Shown one piece after another: positions 23,201-36,467 of a stretch of 64,000 nt of DNA; the stretch's first letter is position 1; each line of letters starts with the position of its first letter. Under the pieces are notes generated by a model. It was not told the DNA's origin and ran no database searches. It worked only from the letters and a program-made list of their open reading frames with translations. The stretch is from Batrachochytrium dendrobatidis JAM81 (Eukaryota; Chytridiomycota; Chytridiomycetes; Rhizophydiales): contig NW_006281102.1 of NCBI RefSeq assembly GCF_000203795.2, positions 1,416,582 to 1,480,581 on the forward strand, given 5' to 3'. The position numbers and the translations under genes are program-made.

Positions 23201-25009
23201 TCAATACCAACACTTAGCCGCAACAAAGATGCGTTTAGTCCAACAGGAAGAACTGCTACAGGCTTACCGAGCATGACAATTATGATAACCCGCTTTAGAA
23301 GTCTCCTTGATCATGATAAATACTCCACACAGCGCATACAGGAGTTGATGGCGCAAAAGAAATCGATGGAGCAGAGTTTGGAAGCCGTGCAGGGTAATCT
23401 ACACACAACCAATATGGATTCAGATTCAAAGTTTTCTGACTTGCGACGGGAGTACGGTACTCTTCAAGACCAGCTCGCAACACTCACCACCCGTTTGCAT
23501 GATTCAGAGCGTACAGCTACTGAGCTCCAAGGTTTCAAACTCAAAATGGAAGAAACTAGTCGGAAATTGGAAGTTGCTGAACTTGAGCTGGAACGTGTGT
23601 CTACAGAATTGAAAAACAAGATTGCTTCTGCTGATCGAGAGTTGTTGGACATGTCAGCTCGACAACAGGATAAATGGGACAGCGATATGAAGCGCATCAA
23701 AGACAATCATCAGCTCGAGTTGAATGAAGTGCAGAGTTATGCACTTGAAGAAACAAAACAAGTCACCAAGCGGCTTGAGCGTGAAATAGAACAAATTAAA
23801 GCCTCTACTGATCAACGAATTCAAGAAGCTATTGAGATTGAGTTGTCCAGTGTAACGAGAAAGCACCAGTATGAATTGGAGGACTTGAATCGACAGCATG
23901 CATTGGTGAAAACCACACTTGAAGCCAAAACCATTGAAGATAATTTGGAGATTAGAAGGCGACTAGAGACTGCAGAAGATGGACTGGTTACTTCAAAGCA
24001 GCAATTTTTTGTCGAGCGCGAGCGACTGCAAGAACGGTTGGATCAGGCACAAGAAGAGTCTAGGACATTGCGTGCAATGGCTACAGAAAGGTCTAATGAA
24101 TGGATAGCCAAGAAGCGTGAGTTGGATGAAGCTGCAGCCAAAGTAGCTGGTGAGCGAGATGCTCTATCTAAACAACTGGACCAGACTTTGAAAGAATTGG
24201 AAGACACCAACAAGAAAATTGCAGAAGCAAATGATCGCCATGTCAAGGAAATTGAATCCATACGCGAAGCAAACGACAAAAAAGTGTCGGAGCTTCAGGC
24301 TAGTTTGGAAGAGTATCAATCTTTGCAGGCTGAACTTGCTCAAATTGAAAAGTCAACAAACCAGCAGCTCCAGGCTAAAGAAGTTGAACTGGAAAGATTG
24401 GCTGCTGTGGTGGCTGAGGAAAAGCGTCGTGCAATCAGTGCTATTGAGCAATCTCAAGAAGCACAAGCCGACGCAGATGATCAACTGCATCGCTTTGAGC
24501 GTCTTCGTCGTGAAGCAGAGCGTGATGTTGATCGGTACAGAAAGTTGGCAGAAGAAAAGGACGAAGAGGTTCTTTCACTCAAGAAACTTTTACGACAAAA
24601 GGAAAAAGAGATTTCTAGTAGTATATCGGGTGGTTCTGCTGCATCGCCTGGCAGTACGAGTGCTGCCGACTCTGTTGTTCGTAACTTACTTGAGCAAAAG
24701 GATCGAGACATTGATGCGCTTCGCAAGGATACTCGAGCAGCTTCAACAGAGATTGCTCTTCTCAAGCACAAAGTAGAGCTCAAGGAGCGTGAGATTGATG
24801 ACTTTAAAGCAGAGATGCGTCGTCGTGCTCAAATCGCTGGCGACAAGGACGCACAAAGTGAGGAGGTGGACCGATTGCAGATCATGTTGATGGAGCTCAA
24901 GACTTCGCGGGCACAGTTGTTGGAGGATTTGGATAATCGCGAACATGTTGAGCATGTTTTGAGAGCAGAGATTACTACGTTGAAATCTAAATTGGCCAGC
25001 GATGGATGA
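20228..25009 (+). CDS. Large coiled-coil protein with Uds1 (Up-regulated during septation)-like domain
   Basis: Exons 20228-20359, 20618-21265 and 21347-25009 give 1480 residues. The first 300 residues are Ser/Pro/Arg-rich and disordered, with short motifs such as RTVIGGDFL, SLLDQLADFNLDEE and DDNWLLGDAAGAGALADLL. A helical domain follows around residues 415-500. It contains ALESRIREAAESFMR, then DTWKTVFNLVETERIVFMH and AVLRWQML, matching the pattern I recall for the Uds1 domain of fungal proteins. The remaining 950 residues are almost uninterrupted coiled coil with a few Ser-rich breaks. Uds1 proteins are poorly characterised. The W-x-L motifs in the N-terminus also recall transition-fibre protein FBF1, a less likely alternative. 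No catalytic motif is visible. Confidence 0.85.
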
Positions 25010-25639
25010 TTTGGATGTGTTAGTTTACTGTGACCATCCTTTTACTACTATCTACCTAGTTTTATATTTATTCAAGTAGTTTTGATGGACTGTATTATAC
25101 AAGGCTTTATTATCATTACTCTAGTGATAAGATTGCCAAGACCATATCTTTTTTGATCATTGTATATTCGGTTTTTTGGAAAGTTATTATTATATATTGT
25201 CATGTCTATACAATAGTTGGTACAAACGTCGTATGTTTATTCTGTGCAAACCTTGGTTTGTTTTTTTGAAAATAATTACATTTGTATTCACATAAATGGA
25301 GCACTTTGTATTTATCTTGCAGTGGCTCTATTTTGCTTCATAATAAACAATAATCAAATATTCGTTTTTTTCTGCAGAGATTGACTGCTTCAATTGTACT
25401 CACAATTCAATCAACACAACAACCATTATGATGTCACAGTCAGACTATAGTTTCGAGTTGGTTTCCCCTTTTGGCATGATCATACATTGTACAATCACAA
25501 ATGTAACGGTTTCCGATCCAATCACTCATGTCGTAATATTTGGTTTGAATAGCTAAAGATTGAGCACGTTGAGAGATATGGGTGTAAACATCCGTTCATT
25601 TCTTATTAGTGTTCCATTTTATGTGAATACAGCTGTAAT
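25010..25639. other. Convergent intergenic region, mostly a MITE-like element
   Basis: The 3' ends of the Uds1-type gene and RPB8 face each other. After about 270 bases of AT-rich 3' flank, the rest is the repeat at 25279-25635, so the 3' UTR of RPB8 must lie inside it. Confidence 0.5.
25279..25635. mobile_element. MITE-like element with terminal inverted repeats and TA flanks
   Basis: The left end (CATTTGTATTCACATAAAT) and the inverted right end (CAGCTGTATTCACATAAAAT) match over about 27 bases, continuing to GGARCAC. TA dinucleotides lie directly outside both ends (25277-25278 and 25636-25637), as expected for a Tc1/mariner-type target duplication. The 357-bp interior has no coding capacity. 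Related copies lie at about 13033, 41993, 49950, 55423 and 62137. Assignment to a mariner-like parent is inference. Confidence 0.7.
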
Positions 25640-26391
25640 TTATTTTCGCATGAGCAGATAAATGTATTGACCGACATTTAGATTTTGCAATTGTCTAAAA
25701 TCCCCAGCAAGGCACATTAGCAAGCCGCCAAACGAAGCATACACAGATCTATAAGATGGGAAATTCGTTTAGTCTGAAGCTTTAAACACACTGCATATCT
25801 ATTCGAAAAACAGGATAGGCTTACACTTTTGCACCTCCCTCGTCTTCATACTTGTAAACTTTACCGTACATGACATAATCGTAGTCATCCGCCAAAGACT
25901 TTTTTCCAGTTGTTCCAGATGAAGGCGTGGCAAAACTGGGATCTCTCCAAGGTTGTTTTTTGGACGTATCAACAGGATTGCCATCCAGAGCGAGTGTTGA
26001 AGCCAGTGCCAAAGTGAATTTATCAGATGGACGCAATGGATAAATCTCTGTATTGATATCAAGAGTGACACCCATATCAATGTTTTCAGATGTTGCCACT
26101 ATACGAGAAACTAGATCAGGTTGATATTTAGTGTTAATGTGCAGGAATCCATGGATGTATGGTATATCAACAGACTCTTACCTCTGTCGAATTTCTTGCC
26201 ATGTGGATCAATGTCGGTGATTTCAAAAATATCTTGAAAGAGTTGCTGGTTCTAATTTCCAAATAGTTGATAGTATAAGCATACCCATTAGATATTAACA
26301 CATACATGAATGGATTGTTTGAAGACATATTTGATAGCAGTGATCACGAAGAATGATAGCATACAGTTTAGAAAAAACCGACCTTGGCCAT
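25640..26391 (-). CDS. RPB8: RNA polymerase I/II/III common subunit Rpb8
   Basis: Exons 26391-26383, 26251-26182, 26110-25825 and 25748-25640 give 157 residues, close to the family's 146-150. Rpb8 is an OB-fold subunit shared by all three nuclear RNA polymerases. Typical blocks are LFQDIFEITDIDPHGKKFD, the LDINTEIYPL and DKFTLALASTLALDG strands, DYDYVMYGKVYK, and VYASFGGLLMCL with the YIYLLMRK end. The loop between SKKQPW and DYDYV is longer than in animals. The first exon has only 9 coding bases. The stop codon (25642-25640) lies two bases from the TA flank of a MITE-like element, which must therefore supply the 3' UTR. The gene is divergent from BCD1 with 119 bases between starts. Confidence 0.95.
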
Positions 26392-26510
26392 GATGACTAT
26401 AAGAGAGAAAATTAAAAGCAAGAAAATCCAATTTACAAGAATTTGGCTGCATTCAAATCGTTTGCCTAAAACCTGTTCAACTTTTTATTGAATTGCCAAT
26501 CCAGAATACA

Positions 26511-27626
26511 ATGAGAGAAGATTGTCAAATATGTCTGTCACAAGCAGCAAAGGTAATTCAAGGATAGAATGTCATGGCTGATCGATTGGTACTTATTTTC
26601 TAAACACCATTGCTGTTTTTGTCAGTATACATGCCCAAAATGCAGAGTAAAGACTTGCTCGCTACCATGTGTTCAATCCCACAAGAAACTGCAAAGCTGT
26701 GATGGAAAAAGAGACAAGGCCGGCTATATTGCTAAAAAAAAGTACGACATGGCATGTCTTACAAGTGGTAAAGCATTGGTGTTGATTAGACATGAATTGC
26801 AAGCATATCAAATAACTCGAGTGTTGATTGAAATGATAGACTATTGCTTTTTGGAAGATGTATCTCGGGCAGCGGATAATGCAACCCGAGACAATGCAAA
26901 CAGTCCATCTCTCGTTCATGCAAATACATTGCATAAGCCAGCTCGACCTTTGTCGTACATGCAGCATTTACTCACAAAAGAATGCCGCAGTCGTGGAACA
27001 ACTGTCAAGTTTATGTCTGCTGGCATGAAACGGCACGATGCCAACCAATCCATGTATAGGAAAAAGTATGTTTTATTGTGGCAGGATTAAACCATGACTC
27101 TATATTGAAATTTTGGCAGAGATCAAACTATTTGTTGGACTGTAGAGTGGACGTTTGTTATGGGAGAATCTGCTCCACAGATTCGCGTTTTAGATGCAAG
27201 GTAAGCTTATATTGAATTGTATCGAAGCCACCTATTAGCAGCATGTCTGATATCGAGTATGTGCAGAGTGGACGAAACTTGTACTCTCAAGGCTGCTTTG
27301 GAAAGACTGCTGGCAGACCGACCAGGGAATACAATACAACGTCACAATCTAAAAAAGTTTTGCAGTGATAGTGGAGATCACAGTGTGTCGGTTAAGCTTT
27401 TGCAAGAGGATATTCCGGTAAGAATGAACTTGTGAAAGCATGAATGTCTTGTAGATGCTAAACAGTTGGATGAATCTATTCCATTTAGGTGAATGAGCGA
27501 ATGCAAGGATCTGGACTAGACACGAACTTGACTTTGAGGCAAGTGCTACAAGACAAGACAGTGATTGAGATGCCGAGGTTTATAGTAGAGATTGATGGGA
27601 CAAGACCAGCCACTACAATACAATAA
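26511..27626 (+). CDS. BCD1: Box C/D snoRNP assembly factor Bcd1 (HIT zinc finger, ZNHIT6-like)
   Basis: Exons 26511-26552, 26626-26767, 26840-27065, 27120-27200, 27267-27417 and 27489-27626 give 259 residues. The HIT zinc finger is at the N-terminus: CQICLSQAAKYTCPKC, then CSLPCVQSH and a final C. It is followed by KRDKAGYIAKKKYD and YCFLEDVSRAADN, as in ZNHIT6. Bcd1 is needed for the stability and assembly of box C/D snoRNPs in the nucleus. Intron 2 (26768-26839) is 72 nt, a multiple of three and without a stop, so retention would add 24 residues in frame. The spliced form (LTS-D-YCFLEDV) is the one matching the family. Later exons show ICWTVEWTF and a C-terminal PRFIVEI strand. Confidence 0.93.
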
Positions 27627-28184
27627 TAAACGGATTTGAGTCAACCCCTAACAACCAATTCAGTGTTGGTTTCAACTATAAATATGAGGCGCTACATTTT
27701 CAGCCACAAGATTCATGCACAGCTACACTGCCAGTATTCATCCTCATAACTGCTAAAGAGCATGAGAACAGAGATAAAAAAAGAGATTGTTGGCAATGAT
27801 TGCTCTTGGTGATGTTCTCATATTGGTAGACTATCGATTTGAATAGCAACAACATTTATCGGCCGTGTCTCGTGTACCGCGGCGACAATCTGAACTCTCG
27901 AGTAATCTGCTGTTCTTGATTCAATATAGAACACTCATTTGGACTTGTTCCGCTTATAACTTAGCACACTAATCTGAAACAGTTGTGCAATTTTACGGAG
28001 AATTCATGTTGAGATGCAACAGTCTGCTTGATGCTATTAGAATGTTTTCAAAACATGGCGAAATTGGCTTGAAATATAAATAAAGTCTTTTCTGCGTTTT
28101 CATCACTTTTGTTGCTAGCTGTAAAGTCTCAAGTCTAGTTGGATTCGCTTGCTATCAGTATAATATTTGCTGTTTATTACAGAC
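27627..28184. other. Intergenic region, BCD1 to G-gamma gene
   Basis: This 558-base gap holds the 3' flank of BCD1 and the promoter of the next gene. A TATAAAT-like word (AAATATAAATAAAG, about 28074) lies about 110 bases before the ATG. I see nothing else. Confidence 0.35.
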
Positions 28185-28615
28185 ATGTCTGATCTTCGTT
28201 TAGCCAGACTCTACGGTAACTTTTTGTCTGATAGTCTATTTCAAATGTTCAACTGTTCTAATTCTCGACTATTGCTTATGCGTACATGAACCACTTGCAC
28301 AAACTAACTGCTGGACCCATATGCTTGATCACGACCATTGCTTAAACCCACTTTACTATTCGTATACCAGCATATGTAGAGGCTCTGAGATATACTGAAG
28401 GATTGCCTCGAGTGAGGACGTCCGAGGCATGCAGGTCGCTTCTCTACTACACTGCCATGACCCCTGATCCCATGCTACCGGTTTCCAAAAAGAACAACAA
28501 CCGATCAGGCTCTCACAGTGCCCATGATGTGCAGCAGATGGGTTTCCAAAACCCATATGTCATGACAGCTCGTTCACATGGCGGTAGCAAAGACAGCGTT
28601 TGTAATATATCTTGA
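28185..28615 (+). CDS. Heterotrimeric G-protein gamma subunit
   Basis: Exons 28185-28215 and 28380-28615 give 88 residues. The N-terminal helix starts MSDLRLARLYEALRY and continues LPRVRTSEACRSLLYYT, the coiled-coil part that pairs with G-beta. It is followed by TPDPMLP and NPYV, which are family hallmarks. The last four residues, CNIS, form a CaaX box for prenylation and membrane attachment. Between TPDPMLP and NPYV there is an Asn/Ser/His-rich insert of about 25 residues, longer than usual. The protein would act in G-protein signalling at the plasma membrane. The intron is 164 nt. Confidence 0.88.
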
Positions 28616-28986
28616 GTCTGCTGCCAACCGCCTCTTGATGAATGTTGACCACTAGTAGTTTCCAAACTGCGTTTTCAAATACCATCCTGTATATACTTAA
28701 GCGCTTGATTCCGTCACTCTTTGCTGTGCTTACCATTGTTATCTATATCAATCGTTTCTATTGATTTCACTGATGCTGTTGAACCACAACACACTTCCAA
28801 ATGGCTGGACTATTACTAATGGATGTATGAAATCCAAACGCAATGAATATTATGAAAATCAATGAATATTATGAATGTATGCAGTCTGGCTCTTGAACAC
28901 TGGAATCATCTTGGAATTTGCGAATAATCGGATTGAAGTTTTAATGAAATTTTAATGGGATTTAAATTCAATACTTGACAACATAC
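28616..28986. other. Intergenic region with a short direct repeat
   Basis: This 371-base AT-rich promoter region of NUP192 contains a 16-base direct repeat (28841-28875). Confidence 0.35.
28841..28875 (+). repeat. Two-copy short tandem repeat
   Basis: CAATGAATATTATGAA occurs at 28841-28856 and again at 28860-28875, separated by three bases. Confidence 0.7.
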
Positions 28987-31900
28987 ATGACTAGTATGGC
29001 TGCTGTTGGATGGGAAGATAATGCATTCCATTCTCTGCATGAGTTACTATTACGCTCACTTTCAGACACTTCGCCTGCCACTTTGGCTCGTCTGCATACT
29101 CTTCTTATTCATCGTCGTGCCGACTTTTCATGTGCATTGCAAGAACCTCCTAGAGATCCTCGTTTGAAATCAGATCTATCCAAAGGCAAGTAATAGTGTG
29201 CTTACATAGTGGTGAATCTCTCATTAATTCGTTGTATAGGTTTAGTTTCTATTCATGGCAACCAGACTCTGGCAAACACTGCCTTTTGTGATGGAGTGTC
29301 GCAACTGTGCGATCTTCTTCATATCCATGAAGGAAGAGCTGCTGCTCTTTATAATGTTGCTGTAGCTACAAAGGCAAGGTTTGGAGATGCTTCTGATATG
29401 GAGGCTTGTCTGCATCTCTACTACAGCGAGCGAGAGTGTCTTCTTAACTGCATCGACACCATGCTGACCGAGTTCTTGTCCTCAGCTACGGCTCCTCCAG
29501 AGTCTCGTCGTATTGTCCACTTGTTCATGGCCGAGTTTCTGCCACACTCCAATGCAACACATGCCAGTACCGTCACTCTTCCTGTTCGTCTAACTGACTT
29601 GTATCGTCTAGTTACTGCTGAAATCTGCAAAATTCAATCTGCTCTCGAAGACGATTCAACTTTGAAATCAACCACTTGCGAATCGCACAACCAACAGAAA
29701 CAAATGCAGAATCAAGATCTAATGCATTCATCTCATATTAAACTTGCTACCATCAGACTAAAGCATCTTATCAGAGAACAGCATTATTTTATTTATTTAC
29801 TGGTGGTTTGTGCCCATCGACATGGTCTATCTGCCACAGAGTTTGTTAAATTGATCAATCTACTACAGTCCACCACTTTCACTGATCCTACTCTTCCTTA
29901 CCTTTTGAATGTCGTGATGGCTCAGCTGGATCATTCTAGCTACGCTTTCCAAAATTCTACTTCTCGGTTTGTGTTGGACGAATCTGTTTACCAATCTCTG
30001 CGCGAACTGCTCACTTCCAGTCAATGGTCTAATTCTAAAGCCATGGGCGTATCTTGGCTTTCATGGGTTGTTTTTTTGGATCTTCATGCCAAATCAGACT
30101 CTGTTCTCGACTCACAAGTTAGGACGCTTGTTACTCAAGAACTTGAAATGTCTCGTCGTACTTGGTTTTCTAAATTCGGTGATGATGCAGACATTTTTCA
30201 TTTGATCAACAAATGTCTGTTGCTGGATTCTGAAAAATACAATACTTCTTGGTCTTTATTCCGTCATGCTGGTTTGGGTAAATCTAGCAAAAACGGGACA
30301 TTTGCAAACAGTGGATCCAATATAAACAGTTCTTTTACTGCATCAGCCATGCCTTCAAATTCTGACGCTCCTACAGAAAAATATGGACTGAAAAATGCTG
30401 TTGATGATATCCGTAAAGACGTATCAGACTATGCATTGGTCATTATTGAGCGTCTAGCAAGGTGTTTTGTTGTGCGCATGCGTAGATATCTGCGTCAGTC
30501 AATTGCTACCGACCAAGATATTGCTGCTTCTCAAGAATCTTTTGAGGCTCAATTTTCTAACCAGAATTCCAGTGGGTTCAATACTCGCGCTGGGCTTATG
30601 CCAGAAAAACAAACCATTACTAGCTGGGAATCTCTCTTGATGCTTCTTACTAATCTGTATGATGGACGCTCTGATGCCGCGCTTGATTGGTTTCATCACA
30701 ATGACCTGTTTGGATTCCTTAAAATGGGTGCCGAGGTTTGGACATCCCGTTTTATTGTATCGTTTCTCGATTTTCTTTGTGCTATTTCCACTGGTCCACA
30801 GTGTGCTCTTCAAGTCCACGAAATCCTTAACGGAGACCAAGGTGCCGAATTTGGACAGATTTTGTGGATTACTTTTTTCCGTACACTCAATAGCTACATT
30901 GAGCGACTACAACAGCCTGTTCCTTCTATTGAACTCCAGCCTGCAGAAACAATGCTTATTACTGCTTTTTTGCGTCTTCTTGGTAAAGTTGTCACATTTT
31001 CATTTACTGCAAGACGTATGCTGTGCGAAAATCAGCATTTCCGGGCTCTTCATACCTTGTTTCAACTCCTTGTAAGTCGTATTCACGTTGAGATGAAGGC
31101 TTCGTTATTTGATGCCATCAGTGCCTTTTGTCATCCATCCGAAGAAGGAGTTGAGATTGTTCAGCAAGTCTGGTTATTGCTTGAGCAGTCGCAAATTGTT
31201 CCAGCCTCTACCAATGTTTCTGGCGCTCACTCTATATCTAATCCTACGGATCGAAGAATGGGAAAGCCGGGTGATGCTCCTACAGGTGGATACGAAGGTA
31301 TCGCATATGATATGTTTGAAGTCGAAACCTGTCTTCAAACCTACCCAGAAACTCGAGCATTTCTAGGCTTACTGGACACGCTGCTATCTAATCCTCGCAG
31401 TTTACAGCTTACACAAGTCTATGAAAATCTTGGTTCACCTGATCGCGTTGGTGGAATTCAACCTTACATGCGCTTTGCCATTGACGATGTGCTGTTGAGG
31501 GCGGGAGAACGACCTTATGCAGATCCTGCTGAGAAATGGATCATTACCGAGTCTGTTCTTAAAATCATTGATCTGGCTGTATCTATGTTGGACATGTCAG
31601 AGATTCAGCTACCACGAGATCCAGACTCACAGCCATCTGGTGGTGTAGATAGTTCCGCATTGTCCACAATGGGTATGATGGGTACTGCGGGTGGTGCAGT
31701 TTTTTACACCCGTGCGCCTATTCGTTCTCTTGCAGCCCAACCTGGATTTGAAGTTTATTGTCGTATTCTTCAAGGCTCATCTCTTACTTCTGGACTCTTT
31801 GAGATTCTTAACATTGGCGTTCAACAACTCGATTCAGACACGTACAGCGATCCAGAAAAGCTTCCAATCAAGTCTATATCTTCTGTTCTTTCCATTATTG

Positions 31901-34900
31901 TTACTACTCTTGCACACCAGCGTGTATTTCTTGAAATTCTTGCACCAGCCTTGATAGAATCTGGCGACGGGTCAATATTTAATTTGCCAGTATCTATGGT
32001 TGGACTTGATCAACTCTTGGCGTATAGCAAGTCTGCCATTGTAGATATTGCTGTACTCATCAACTCTGATGATGTAGGCGTATGTCTGTCTTCTATCAGC
32101 ATCATGTCCACCTTGTCACTCTCTCCCGTATTTAGCATATTTGACTCTTTTAGCAGTTCTACTTGTCCTAATCGTCTTTTGAGTGTACTGATGGCTTCTG
32201 CAGAAAGTGATCGGATTTTGCAAGGATTTGTTGATCGGCTTGCACTGGATGAGCCTGAAGAGCATACATTAACCAACGGAAATATGTCTACACTCATGGG
32301 AGCACGACAACAATATGCAACTGATACGTCGTTTACTACCGATTCAATGGGCTTTAAACCATTTTCTGCTCCACCCTTGCGTTCAATCCGATGTGCTATT
32401 CTGGATATGCTATTGGCAAATCTGGATCGGTCTTGTTCTCCAAACCTGGCACATTTTTTGCTTGGGTATGACTGTCAGCGCAATTTGGCTACAACAGATC
32501 TCATTGATCCTAGTTCACCAAAAGGACGAGTCAATTGTTTGCACACCATCCTTGATTTACTTTCTAGTGGTGTTTCTCGCCAAACGCGCACTCGTAAACT
32601 TGCACAGAATGGACAAATAGATTACATCAACGACAATGAAAGTGACGGGAGCGATGCTATAGATCCTACTGGCCACGCGTTGGATGAAATGAAACTGTCC
32701 ACTACACATCCACTTCTCAGTGAAAAATGCTTTCATTTAGTGTATTTGCTATGTTCCAGTCGAACAACAGGACCACCTACAATGCGATATCTGCGAACTC
32801 GCGAGGATTTTTTTGTACGTCAACTTATTGCAATGAGTCCTGCTGATGTTCGATCTGATGCAGGCATTGAAAATGTATTGTCTGCTCCTGTTATTGCTCG
32901 CTTGCATCAGCAGGCCTGGATAATGCGACTTATCACTCTTGAGCTTCACAAGACATCCATGGCAGGACAGCGTACTCATATGGCTCGCTTGCTCAACCAT
33001 CTTGTCGGTCTAATCAATCCAGATTCAACCACGGCCAAACCCTTGCGCTCACACTTTGATCCCACAGGGTTTGAAGACGAATCTGAAGGCCAAGATGTTG
33101 ACTACGACCAACCTCTGGCAAAGCTAGTTGATATATTAAAATCCATGGAGTTTAGCGAGCCAGATCGACCGCCATTAGAGTGCAAATCCGCTGCTGTTGG
33201 GATTGATTTGGATTGTTTCATTCGAGTGAATGAGCGAGGCGTTGATCAGTATGACGTGAGAGCAATCTACTTGGCACTGATGGGTGCTGTACGATCCACT
33301 GAGCGATCGACAGGAATTGTGTCCAACCTAACCAATACGAGTTCTCTTTTACAAAATAATATTGGCGGTGTACCATCGCTTGATCGTGAAAGTGTCAAGC
33401 AGCTTGTTGCAAGTATATTTGCTGTGAATGAAGTGTATCGTCTTGCGAATGCGCGATACCAAATTGCCATGTCGTGGGGTCAGCTGGTTCGTGTATCTAT
33501 TCTTGACTGTATCGATATGATTCCTGGCGAAATACGCGAGTTGAGAATATTCGAACTGCTTGCAGGGCTGTTGCAAAAATTATCAAAGGAATCTAGCACG
33601 GTTTCTACTTCAGCAGGTTTGACCATGTCTGCATCTACCGCTCCTGCTATAAGCGGCAATGGTGTTTCCATGTCTATTGGAAAAACTCTCTCCGAGGTTG
33701 TAACAGGTCTTATGGCACGCTTACAACAAGACGATCGCTCCAATTCTGTGCTGCTTCAGGTTCCTTATGCTATGGAAGCTAACAAGCTCGACTCTTGGCA
33801 ACATACAATTCTTCGTGGCGTCCTGGATGGCATTGTATCTTCTGGCACTTCATTACCTATGCGTGGCAATTACTACTCTGCGTTGGTGACTTATATCCAG
33901 TATATTTCTCCTGCAAATGGTAGCTTTCATTCTGCAGGTGAAGAAATGTCGGGGTATGCTTCAACTCAGTCAAGTAATGGTATTTCTACGGCTACAAATG
34001 CTATAAGGGCTGGTAGTAACTATTCAGCCACAACTCGATTTGTTACTTCCTTGTCTATAATCACTAGCTATGGAGATAAACTTATTGAAACAATATGTCG
34101 CGATGCGGCTGATGGCGATTTAGTATGGCAGACAGTTGCATATGCCACGTTGGCAAGTCTAAGTGGTTTATCCAATCTAAATTCTGGTATAGGTGGCCGA
34201 AGTCATCAGCCTGTATTAGAGTTTTTAGCTCGTAGAAACTTTTTGGGATATTTTGTTCAAAGTTTAAAGTCTGTCGATGATGCCTGTATTCGAACGATTC
34301 TTGGGTCTGCTGCAAGCAATCGTGAAGGTGAGTTGTGTTTATTTTTAAACCTGCGGTTTTTCTGAGTGGAGATCATGAATTGAATTTATTTTTAAATTAT
34401 TAGGTGCTTTGAATGCCAAATATGTCTATGATCTCAAAATGTCATTGTTTTTAAAGATTGCCGAGACAAAGGCAGGCGCGGAGCGACTTATTCAAGCGGG
34501 TGTTTTTGAAGCTTTATCCGAGTCCTTGTTTATTGATGAGCGATCCGACTATGGCAGTTATGATCACGGTAAGAACGATGCTTGCTTTCAGTGCTTGAAG
34601 GATATCCATGTGAGGACCGAGATTAATGTTTGGTTATGGTTGGATAGATCTCGAACAGGAACGATACCATGATGTGGTTGTGCCAGTTTTACAATTGATT
34701 TTGCTGATTCAGAGTCACTATCCCTCAACCCATGCTGTGCTGCGAGCCAAGGTAAATAGACTATTTTGATATATAATTCATCATTTGATGTTATAGTTTT
34801 ATTTGTACTGATGTTTTAACGTATCATGTATGATAATTTAGATTTCTCGATTTATTGATTCGCATCGTGATGTTGTTGCAGCAATACTTCGTGACAAAAC

Positions 34901-36104
34901 GTTAAAAATCACTTTATCTTCAATGATGCAGATTCGACTTATGACAGGGATTGTTGTTTGGTTGCAAAGCAAGGACGAATTTCTTTGCAAAAAGGTAAAA
35001 ACTATGCATCCTGTCCTTTGCTTTTACAATTTGGAGTTTGGATTTTGGATTAATTATCAAGGCTGATATGTTTTAATTTTGGATCTGGCATGTGCAGCTA
35101 CCTGGTCCTGGACAAAGTTCGATTGAGGATCTCATGCTTAATCTATTGCACAAATATGTATTGTCGAGCGATTGGCGCAACCATGTTATTGCTGTTAACG
35201 ATGTTGAAGAAGAAAAGTCGCGAACTGTTCCTGCCAAGGGTGAGTTTATCAATATATCTGAGCATGAATGTATTGTATATATTATAATATAACAGGGTTA
35301 TTCTTACACTGCCATGATTCTACTTGGCTATTTACAAAGTCCTTGCTCCTGTATCAGCCATGTCGGTGTTTGCAATCGAGGTCGAAACGCTTGGCGAGCA
35401 GATTGCCGAAAACTTGCTTTCTTATTGGATTGAAAAGATATTCCCACGTAAGCCGGATCAACTTTGTCAATGTTTACCAAACTTGTGTATTGATTGTTGT
35501 GGATGGATTTTGGTTCAATACAATTTTAATTTAGCTACATCAAACAACCAAGCTGAATTTATCCAAGCCAGTGCTATATTTACTTCATCCGATCAACGGA
35601 ATGCCATGACATCACGAGCTGTTACTCTACTCCAAGATTATGCAGAGAAACTCATTCAGGCTATTTCACGCCGTAAAATAATTCAGATGAAGGCAGGAGA
35701 TATATCACAAGTGCCTGTAGATGAGGTCAATGAGATTGCCCAGTCGTTCAATCGAGCTGCATTTGAAGAGCTGTCGCCCTCACAACGTCAGATGCTTGCT
35801 TTGCGTGATTTGCAAAATGCAGAGCGGCTTGCTGGTAACGATATCAAGCGACTGTATTGTAAGTATAGTGTATATATTTGTGATGCACTGTAGCCAAGAC
35901 TGACTGGGTTTGATTTTTAAATTAGATGTGGTGGAAATGGCCTCGCTATTTCTTGTTGGTCTCATAGATGGATCTAAAGGGAAATCCACTGCAGCAGCAG
36001 CATCTTCTGCTATACCAGTACTTGAGAAACTTATTGGAGTTAAAATCCCAGGTAGTGATCAAGGAGAAGGATTTTTGAAACTATGTATGCGATGTCTGGC
36101 GTGA
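28987..36104 (+). CDS. NUP192: Nucleoporin Nup192/Nup205 (inner ring of the nuclear pore)
   Basis: Nine exons (28987-29185, 29240-34327, 34404-34568, 34648-34751, 34842-34994, 35098-35239, 35340-35447, 35535-35858, 35926-36104) give 2153 residues, within the range of fungal Nup192 and animal Nup205. It is an alpha-solenoid scaffold throughout. The N-terminal part (ACLHLYYSERECLLNCIDTM, FLGLLDTLLSNP, RFAIDDVLLR) fits the family. The large exon 2 encodes about 1700 residues. Intron 1 (54 nt) uses a GC donor (GCAAGT at 29186), and only this phase restores SKGLVSIHGNQ. Intron 7 (35448-35534) is 87 nt, in frame and stop-free, so unspliced RNA would still be open. The first ATG at 28987 (MTSMAAVGWEDNAFHSL) was chosen. 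Confidence 0.88.
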
Positions 36105-36467
36105 ATAGATGACCAAGATGGTCACGGATAATGGTTTGCAGGAAATGAATATTAATAGTTTTCAATAACACTTTTATCGACATCTTTACAGTGAAGATTG
36201 TCAAATCTATTTTGGATTAAAATCAAATACTATAAATCTGGACTGTTCATTCAACAGTCGCTCTTGAAGACTATCAAATCGTGTTCACGTAAATGGAATG
36301 CAACATTAATAAACAAGACTCGGCTTGAATGCAAGAATTCTATAATAAAGTTATGAATTCATGAGTTGAATGGCGAGCATGACAATAAATTCACAACGAT
36401 TCCAACTAGACATCGATCTAAAGCTGCGATAGCGACGAGTTTGAACTTTAACTTGCAACAACGATCC
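36105..36467. other. Intergenic region, NUP192 to VPS18
   Basis: This 363-base region contains GTTCACGTAAATGGAATG (about 36282), a possible fragment of the dispersed repeat's terminus. The promoter of VPS18 must lie here. No other element is supported. Confidence 0.35.

Noticed and set aside
25268..25647. Longer inverted repeat GAAAATAA at the outer edges of the MITE-like element
   Set aside because: The right side of this extension is the RPB8 end codons (AAA TAA), so the outer match is probably chance. The TA-bounded ends at 25279 and 25635 are preferred.
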